From Terriglobia bacterium (GTDB taxonomy: Bacteria; Acidobacteriota; Terriglobia; UBA7540), in contig JASIKV010000275.1 in assembly GCA_030049455.1 (NCBI GenBank), forward strand, positions 1 to 6,985: a DNA stretch of 6,985 nucleotides, read 5' to 3'. The notes below the pieces were generated by a model. That model saw only the letters and a list, made by a program, of their open reading frames with translations, searched no databases and was not told where the DNA came from. Below are positions 6,102 through 6,985 of the stretch, piece by piece; position 1 is the stretch's first letter, and the number at the start of each line of letters is the position of its first letter. Made by a program: the position numbers and the translations under genes.

Positions 6102-6985
6102 AGGGCCGCCAGCAGGACAAACGCCCCCAGCGAAATAATCAGGCCCAGGCGAAACCCCTGCTGGTGGTATTCAAAATGGATTTCGTGGGCGCCCGCGTCC
6201 GCGTAGACGGCCCGGAAAATCTGGTTGGCGCGCAGGACTCGCGCCGGCCGGCCGTCGAGCGTGGCTTGCCAGCCGGGGTCGTATCGATCGAGCAGGACAA
6301 CGTAACCCGGACGCGTGAGCCGCGCCCGCAGAGTGACGGAATTGGGGTCGCGGCGCGCGATTTCCACTTCCCCGGCGGCCGTGCTCCCGCTGACATTCGG
6401 AGATGCGCCGGCGCGGGTGGCGAGAATCACCGAATTGGGCGCATCAAACTCCGGCCAAGCAAGATAATCCAAGGTCTCATTCGAATCCGTCGAGAAAAGC
6501 GAATTACCCGCCACGTAGGCCCGCGGCAGGAAGCACATATCCTCATACAGCCGGCTGGGAATCGAGGAGCCGTTAAAGACCTCGCCGATGGGTCGCACGG
6601 CCATTGTGTCTGCGGCCTTGGGCCGGATGATGTACTTCACATTCGTCCGGCCCAGCATGCAGTCGACGCGCATCGGGTCGTTCGCGTGGCGATCCTGATA
6701 GATTTCCACGTCATAAAGATAGGGCGGCAGTGAGCGCTCGAGGTCCAAATTGATGCTGCCTTCCACATCGTTCAGCATCGACCCCGCGGCAAGCTGCGAG
6801 CGTGGCTGGAATGCGCCCTGACCCGCCGGCCCCAGGTCGGCGGCCTCCGGAAGCGATTCGAAATTGATGTAGGTCTGCAGGTTCCCGATCTCCGGCGTTT
6901 GAACCACGGGCCAGAACGACGCAACGCGGTAAGTGCCGGGAGGGTCCTTGAACCCATTCAGCACCGGCGGGCGGTAGGTAAAGAA
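6086..6985 (-). CDS. YfhO-like membrane protein, C-terminal part (5' end outside window)
   Basis: Only the last 299 codons are present. The frame stays open to the right edge, and the GTG at 6964 is an internal valine rather than the start, because FFTYRPP precedes it without a stop. The visible part is a long extracytoplasmic region ending in a single hydrophobic helix (about 280-297) and FKR. The segment PGYVVLLDRYDPGWQATLDG, then RANQIFRAVYADAGAHEIHFEY and FRLGLIISL, matches the C-terminal pattern of YfhO-family proteins (PF09586), in which a small beta-rich domain precedes the last helix. YfhO is known as a GT-C-related membrane protein linked to lipoteichoic acid glycosylation in Firmicutes; its role elsewhere is largely undefined. 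Full-length members are normally several hundred residues longer, with many membrane helices before this part. Transcription converges on the PMT-like gene. Confidence 0.82.
   Translation of the reverse strand, partial: FFTYRPPVLNGFKDPPGTYRVASFWPVVQTPEIGNLQTYINFESLPEAADLGPAGQGAFQPRSQLAAGSMLNDVEGSINLDLERSLPPYLYDVEIYQDRHANDPMRVDCMLGRTNVKYIIRPKAADTMAVRPIGEVFNGSSIPSRLYEDMCFLPRAYVAGNSLFSTDSNETLDYLAWPEFDAPNSVILATRAGASPNVSGSTAAGEVEIARRDPNSVTLRARLTRPGYVVLLDRYDPGWQATLDGRPARVLRANQIFRAVYADAGAHEIHFEYHQQGFRLGLIISLGAFVLLAALYFKR

Noticed and set aside
6164..6733. 189-codon open frame on the plus strand opposite the YfhO-like gene
   Set aside because: Antisense shadow; the minus-strand frame matches the YfhO C-terminal pattern and remains open to the window edge.

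Overview
This is a GC-rich bacterial window dominated by glycan and cell-envelope genes. It holds six protein-coding genes, one of them cut by the right edge, plus a small palindromic repeat at the left edge. The combination of a two-membrane-segment polyprenyl-phosphate sugar synthase, large multi-span GT-C type enzymes and a YfhO-type protein, together with the GC content and Shine-Dalgarno usage, would fit Acidobacteria or a similar soil lineage. That assignment comes from general familiarity with such protein families and is not proven here.

Layout. Positions 1-168 carry no gene. They contain a roughly 107-bp repeat with near-perfect 18-bp terminal inverted repeats and two internal hairpins, followed by a GC-rich palindrome just past the first gene. 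Positions 169-4196 are a tightly packed four-gene minus-strand operon. In transcription order it reads: a 577-residue polytopic GT-C-like membrane protein, a 199-residue class I SAM methyltransferase, a 324-residue family 2 glycosyltransferase of the GtrB/DPM1-like type, and a second SAM methyltransferase of about 244 residues. The joints are TAATG (1-nt overlap), ATGA (4-nt overlap) and a short overlap, so translational coupling is likely. Positions 4197-4475 are a divergent intergenic region with plausible but unproven promoters on both strands. Positions 4476-6101 (plus strand) encode a 541-residue glycosyltransferase-39/PMT_2-like membrane enzyme starting at TTG. It converges on, and overlaps by 16 bp, the 3' end of a YfhO-like membrane protein gene (minus strand) that runs off the right edge.

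How the genes may work together (inference): the family 2 enzyme would charge polyprenyl phosphate with a sugar on the cytoplasmic face. GT-C type membrane enzymes use such lipid-linked sugars on the outer face of the membrane, and the 577-residue protein encoded in the same operon is the natural candidate partner. The two methyltransferases may methylate the sugar, lipid carrier or acceptor. The 541-residue enzyme and the YfhO-like protein belong to the same broad class of polytopic envelope glycosylation proteins. I did not find CRISPR, tRNA, rRNA, integrase, transposase, toxin-antitoxin or defence genes. The window looks like a normal envelope glycosylation locus with a few structural points worth checking.
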